Assembly: GCA_903927955.1 (NCBI GenBank)
Contig: CAIYOW010000129.1
Span: 1 to 36,186 of the forward strand
From: an uncultured Methylococcaceae bacterium
Lineage (GTDB): Bacteria > Pseudomonadota > Gammaproteobacteria > Methylococcales > Methylomonadaceae
Reading direction: 5' to 3'
Length of the DNA: 36,186 nt
The notes beneath the pieces were generated by a model. The model was not told the origin of the DNA and ran no database searches. It saw only the letters and a program-made list of their open reading frames with translations. Positions within the stretch are counted from its first letter, which is position 1; every line of letters starts with the position of its first letter. Of the stretch, positions 32,784-36,186 are shown one piece after another. A program made the translations under genes and the position numbers.

Positions 32784-34784
32784 GTGAAAAAAACCTTTAA
32801 TCTACATAGCCGTTTCCAACCGGCTGGCGACCAACCGGCTGCCATCCAAGCGTTGGTGGAAGGGCTAGACAATGGCGAAGTGCATCAGACCTTATTAGGT
32901 GTCACCGGTTCTGGCAAAACCTTCACCATTGCCAATGTCATTCAAACAGCACAACGTCCCGCCATGATTATGGCACCCAACAAAACCCTTGCTGCACAAC
33001 TTTATGGCGAAATGAAGGAGTTTTTTCCTGAAAACAGCGTTGAATATTTTGTATCGTATTATGATTACTACCAGCCAGAAGCTTATGTGCCCGCCTCGGA
33101 CACCTTTATAGACAAGGATGCCTCGCTTAACGAGCATATTGAACAAATGCGTTTGTCCGCCACTAAAGCCCTGATTGAACGCCCCGACACTATTGTGGTG
33201 GCCACCGTTTCAGCCATTTACGGTTTGGGTGAACCTGCTTCTTACTTCGAAATGGTATTGCATTTGGTCAAGGGTGACATGATTGAACAACGGGCCATTT
33301 TGCGGCGTTTAGCAGAAATGCAATATACCCGTAACGATATGGACTTGCGGCGTGCCACCTATCGGGTACGCGGGGAAGTGATTGATGTATTTCCTGCCGA
33401 ATCTGACAGCGAGGCACTGCGTATTGAATTGTTTGACAATGAAGTGGAACGTTTGTCACTGTTCGACCCGCTGACCGGTGAGGTGCTAAGGCGCATCGCC
33501 CGTTATACCGTTTACCCAAAAAACCATTATGTCACGCCACGGGAGCAACTGTTATCAGCGGTCGATGCCATAAAAATTGAGCTAAAAGAACGCTTGGATT
33601 ATTTCCATTCGGTGAACAAATTGGTTGAAGCGCAACGGCTGGAACAACGCACTTTATTTGATATTGAAATGATTTTGGAAGTGGGCTATTGCTCTGGAAT
33701 TGAAAATTATTCCCGGCATTTGGCGGGCACGGCGGCAGGTGAGCCGCCCGCTACCATGTTCGATTATTTGCCTGATGATGCTTTGGTTATTCTTGACGAA
33801 AGCCACGTGACCGTGCCACAAATCGGCGCCATGTACAAAGGCGACCGCTCCCGTAAAGAAACATTGGTGAATTATGGCTTTAGGCTGCCATCTGCACTGG
33901 ACAACCGCCCGCTGACGTTTGAAGAATTTGCCGCCAAATCACCCCAGCGCATTTATGTCTCTGCCACGCCTGGCCCTTATGAGCGCGGCCTGTCTGGTGT
34001 GTTTGCCGAACAAGTAGTGCGCCCGACCGGGCTGTTGGACCCGCAGGTGGAAGTGCGGCCTGCAACCACCCAAGTGGATGATTTGTTGTCTGAAATCAAC
34101 AAGCGCGTCGCCTTGAAGGAACGCGTGTTAGTGACTACGCTAACCAAGCGCATGGCGGAAGACCTAAGCGAATATTTGTCTGAACATGACGTTAAAGTCC
34201 GCTACCTGCATTCTGATATTGACACGGTGGAGCGTGTGGAAATCATACGGGATTTGCGCTTAGGGCAGTTTGATGTGCTGGTGGGCATCAACTTACTGCG
34301 TGAAGGCTTGGATATTCCTGAAGTGTCGCTGGTAGCCATTTTGGATGCCGACAAAGAAGGCTTTTTGCGTTCGGTAGTGTCTTTAGTGCAAACTATTGGC
34401 AGGGCGGCGCGTAACATTAATGGTAGGGCCATTTTGTACGGTGACCGCATCACCCGCTCGATGCAGCAAGCAATTGATGAAACAGAACGTCGGCGTGACA
34501 AGCAGCGGGCTTTTAACTTGGAGCATGGCATAGAACCCACAGGCATATTCAAATCGGTGCTAGATATTATGCAAGCTTCCATTCCTGGCTCGGGTGGCAA
34601 GCCCAGTCGGGCGGCAAGCCTTGTTGCCGAAACTAGGGCGGACTACACTATAATGCCCCCGAAAGATTTAGCCAAAAAGCTTAAGCAAATGGAGGATGCC
34701 ATGTACCAACATGCGAAAAACTTAGAATTTGAGCAAGCTGCAAAGCTCAGGGATGAAATCAGGTTAATGCGGGCTATTATTTAG
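32784..34784 (+). CDS. uvrB: Excinuclease ABC subunit UvrB
   Basis: 666 residues from a GTG start ([20 protein letters not shown]). Damage recognition in nucleotide excision repair with UvrA, then UvrC loading. Walker A is [10 protein letters not shown]; the beta-hairpin region follows ([20 protein letters not shown]). Walker B is VILDESH. Helicase motifs V and VI are [16 protein letters not shown] and QTIGRAARN. The C-terminal UvrC-contact (UVR) motif is [20 protein letters not shown]. Complete length, no lesions. Confidence 0.98.
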   Translation: MKKTFNLHSRFQPAGDQPAAIQALVEGLDNGEVHQTLLGVTGSGKTFTIANVIQTAQRPAMIMAPNKTLAAQLYGEMKEFFPENSVEYFVSYYDYYQPEAYVPASDTFIDKDASLNEHIEQMRLSATKALIERPDTIVVATVSAIYGLGEPASYFEMVLHLVKGDMIEQRAILRRLAEMQYTRNDMDLRRATYRVRGEVIDVFPAESDSEALRIELFDNEVERLSLFDPLTGEVLRRIARYTVYPKNHYVTPREQLLSAVDAIKIELKERLDYFHSVNKLVEAQRLEQRTLFDIEMILEVGYCSGIENYSRHLAGTAAGEPPATMFDYLPDDALVILDESHVTVPQIGAMYKGDRSRKETLVNYGFRLPSALDNRPLTFEEFAAKSPQRIYVSATPGPYERGLSGVFAEQVVRPTGLLDPQVEVRPATTQVDDLLSEINKRVALKERVLVTTLTKRMAEDLSEYLSEHDVKVRYLHSDIDTVERVEIIRDLRLGQFDVLVGINLLREGLDIPEVSLVAILDADKEGFLRSVVSLVQTIGRAARNINGRAILYGDRITRSMQQAIDETERRRDKQRAFNLEHGIEPTGIFKSVLDIMQASIPGSGGKPSRAASLVAETRADYTIMPPKDLAKKLKQMEDAMYQHAKNLEFEQAAKLRDEIRLMRAII

Positions 34785-34802
34785 ATGCCCTGCTGTGGTT
34801 AT

Positions 34803-34832
34803 GGCTTCGACTACGCTCAGCCAACGGGCTTT
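34803..34832. repeat. Copy of the dispersed GGCTTCGACTACGC element
   Basis: GGCTTCGACTACGCTCAGCC in the 105-bp uvrB-ispB convergent gap, related to the copies at 1189-1262 and about 1880. Probably a REP-like intergenic element. Confidence 0.5.
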
Positions 34833-34889
34833 AACTACCTTCACAGCTAACGTATTTCGACCATACTCAGGCAGAACACTGGATAGCCT

Positions 34890-35906
34890 CTAATAACTGC
34901 GTTGCACAGAAAATTGAGCCAATTGTATTAATGCGTCCTTATATTCAGAAGCGGGCAATACCGCTAAGGCATCAATAGCTTTTTGGGCTTCTGCGGCGGC
35001 GCATTGCTCTGTATACGCAATTGCCTCTGTCCTTTGCACAACCGCATAGACTTCGTTAAAAGCATCACGGTTGCCATTCTGGATAGCCTCTACAATAATC
35101 GCCGCTTCTTGCTCGGTGCCGTTTTGGATGGCATAGATCAATGGCAAGGTCGGTTTGCCTTCCGCCAGATCATCACCCAAATTTTTGCCCAGCTCATCGG
35201 TGGTCGCCTTATAGTCCAAGGCATCATCAATCAATTGGAAAGCAATGCCCAAATGCTGACCGTAACGGGCAAGCTCGTCCTCAAGATTTAGGCTTTGTTC
35301 CGTATCAGTCACCACCGCTGCCAGGCGAGTGGCGGCACTAAATAATATGGCCGTTTTTCTGGCAATCACTTCAAGGTATTTGGCCTCCGTAGTCTCAGGA
35401 TTGTTGCAGTTTAGCAGTTGCAACACTTCGCCTTCGGCTATCGCGGTAGTAGTACTGGACAGAATCTCCATAACCCGTAAGTTTCCTGTCCTAACCATCA
35501 TTTTAAAGGCACTGGAATACAAATAATCGCCCACCAATACGCTAGCGGCATTACCCCAAACAGCATTAGCTGATTCTTTGCCGCGCCTTAACTGGGATTC
35601 GTCAACCACATCATCATGCAGCAACGTGGCTGTATGGATAAATTCAATTACTGCAGCCAACAGAAGATGGTTAGTGTTGACCTTGCCCAGTGCCTTGGCA
35701 ACCAATAACAACAACATCGGTCGTAAGCGCTTGCCGCCACTGCCGACTATATAATGCCCCATTTGGTTAATCAACAACACATCGGAACTGAGTTCATCGA
35801 CAATTAGGCCGTCTACCGCTTTAGCTTCTTCCTGAGTCAAATCCTTTATGGAATCAAAGTTAATAGCCGTTTTTTCAGCCAACGGATTTTGTAGATATGC
35901 TGCCAT
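34890..35906 (-). CDS. ispB: Polyprenyl (octaprenyl) diphosphate synthase IspB
   Basis: 338 residues, trans-prenyltransferase that makes the ubiquinone side chain. The first aspartate-rich motif is LLHDDVVDESQLRRGK (DDxxD type) and the second is FQLIDDALDYKA. SGGKRLRPML binds the diphosphate and GEVLQLLN is typical of long-chain enzymes. The first 15 residues are unlike usual IspB starts and could be non-native; a later start is possible. The upstream neighbour is a ribosomal RNA operon on the same strand. Confidence 0.93.
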   Translation of the reverse strand: MAAYLQNPLAEKTAINFDSIKDLTQEEAKAVDGLIVDELSSDVLLINQMGHYIVGSGGKRLRPMLLLLVAKALGKVNTNHLLLAAVIEFIHTATLLHDDVVDESQLRRGKESANAVWGNAASVLVGDYLYSSAFKMMVRTGNLRVMEILSSTTTAIAEGEVLQLLNCNNPETTEAKYLEVIARKTAILFSAATRLAAVVTDTEQSLNLEDELARYGQHLGIAFQLIDDALDYKATTDELGKNLGDDLAEGKPTLPLIYAIQNGTEQEAAIIVEAIQNGNRDAFNEVYAVVQRTEAIAYTEQCAAAEAQKAIDALAVLPASEYKDALIQLAQFSVQRSY

Positions 35907-36048
35907 TTGATTAAACTTCGAGTAAAAATTAACTATTTGTTATTTGATGATTATAACTCATTAAGCGGAAGATCGCCCATACATTGATAGTATGAGCAAG
36001 CCAATACGCGTTTGACATAAAAAAGCTGGTGTTGTCGCTGGACACGGC

Positions 36049-36087
36049 AAAAAAAAGCCCCGTGCACAGTGGAGTGCATGGGGCTTT
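36049..36087 (-). terminator. Terminator of the rRNA operon
   Basis: AAAGCCCCgTGCAC / GTGCAtGGGGCTTT with a 6-nt loop; on the minus strand it is followed by a T tract (A run at 36049-36056). Placed 10 nt after the 5S rRNA end. Confidence 0.88.
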
Positions 36088-36097
36088 GTTTATAAGC

Positions 36098-36186
36098 GCT
36101 TGGCGATTCCCTACTTTCGCATGGCAAAGTGCCACACTATCATCGGCGCTAAGCGGTTTCACTTCCGAGTTCGGGATGGGGTCGGG
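36098..36186 (-). rRNA. rrf: 5S rRNA, 3' part
   Basis: The minus strand carries CCCATCCCGAACTCGGAAGT near the window edge and ends with AGTAGGGAATCGCCAAGC, the usual 5S 3' end. The 5' start lies outside the window, as would 23S and 16S upstream. Confidence 0.93.

Noticed and set aside
35929-36162. 77-codon minus-strand open frame
   Set aside because: It overlaps the 5S rRNA and the rRNA terminator, and its translation has no protein character.

Overview
The window is a bacterial chromosome segment that looks gammaproteobacterial. The order hfq-hflX-hflK-hflC-hisZ-purA is typical of that class, and the 7Fe ferredoxin, HisZ, IspB and UvrB proteins fit it. Several small membrane proteins and dispersed hairpin elements suggest a methanotroph-like lineage (Methylococcales), but that is an impression and not a proof.

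Layout. From 1 to 5.1 kb there are mostly minus-strand housekeeping and small genes: a proline/lysine-rich membrane-anchored protein, ferredoxin fdxA, a secreted TPR protein, a CYTH-domain enzyme, a coiled-coil membrane protein and tRNA-Cys, tRNA-Gly and tRNA-Arg(CCT), each of the first two with its own terminator. A decayed antitoxin-like gene lies near 1 kb. From 5.1 to 8.2 kb there is a secreted triple-repeat protein and a three-gene ABC importer (binding protein, permease, ATPase). From 8.4 to 12.15 kb a divergent RpoD-like sigma factor is followed by ftsH, closed by a strong terminator.

From 12.2 to 18.9 kb there is an accessory island between ftsH and a tRNA-Arg/tRNA-Asn pair. It holds a ribbon-helix-helix-like small ORF, a long palindrome, the 3' half of a tyrosine-recombinase gene, two AT-rich overlapping reverse-transcriptase genes, and a wrecked type I restriction gene (hsdR). 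The two reverse transcriptases match the paired architecture of defence system DRT type 3 (UG3 + UG8; Drt3a + Drt3b). Directly after the second gene is an unannotated structured element with an ACACACAC tract, a GAAA-capped hairpin and an enclosing 8-bp stem. I read it as the DRT3 non-coding RNA with its dinucleotide-repeat template. The drt3a start appears to be split by a one-base frameshift in an AAAA run.

From 19.3 to 23.3 kb a tightly overlapped four-gene minus-strand operon encodes a CitE-like lyase, a StiP-type phosphoribosyltransferase with a PELOTA-type tail, a HAD hydrolase and a second phosphoribosyltransferase with a TRSP-type tail. This is the biosynthetic set predicted to make a nucleoside-like metabolite in tellurite-resistance (Ter) associated clusters, here without any Ter gene or ATP-grasp gene in view.

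From 23.5 to 36.2 kb is conserved core: a YgfX-like membrane protein, hfq, hflX, hflK, hflC, hisZ, purA, then yigZ, an aspartate aminotransferase, uvrB, ispB and the 3' end of a 5S rRNA. HflK/HflC are the membrane regulators of FtsH, so protease and regulators lie within about 15 kb of each other.
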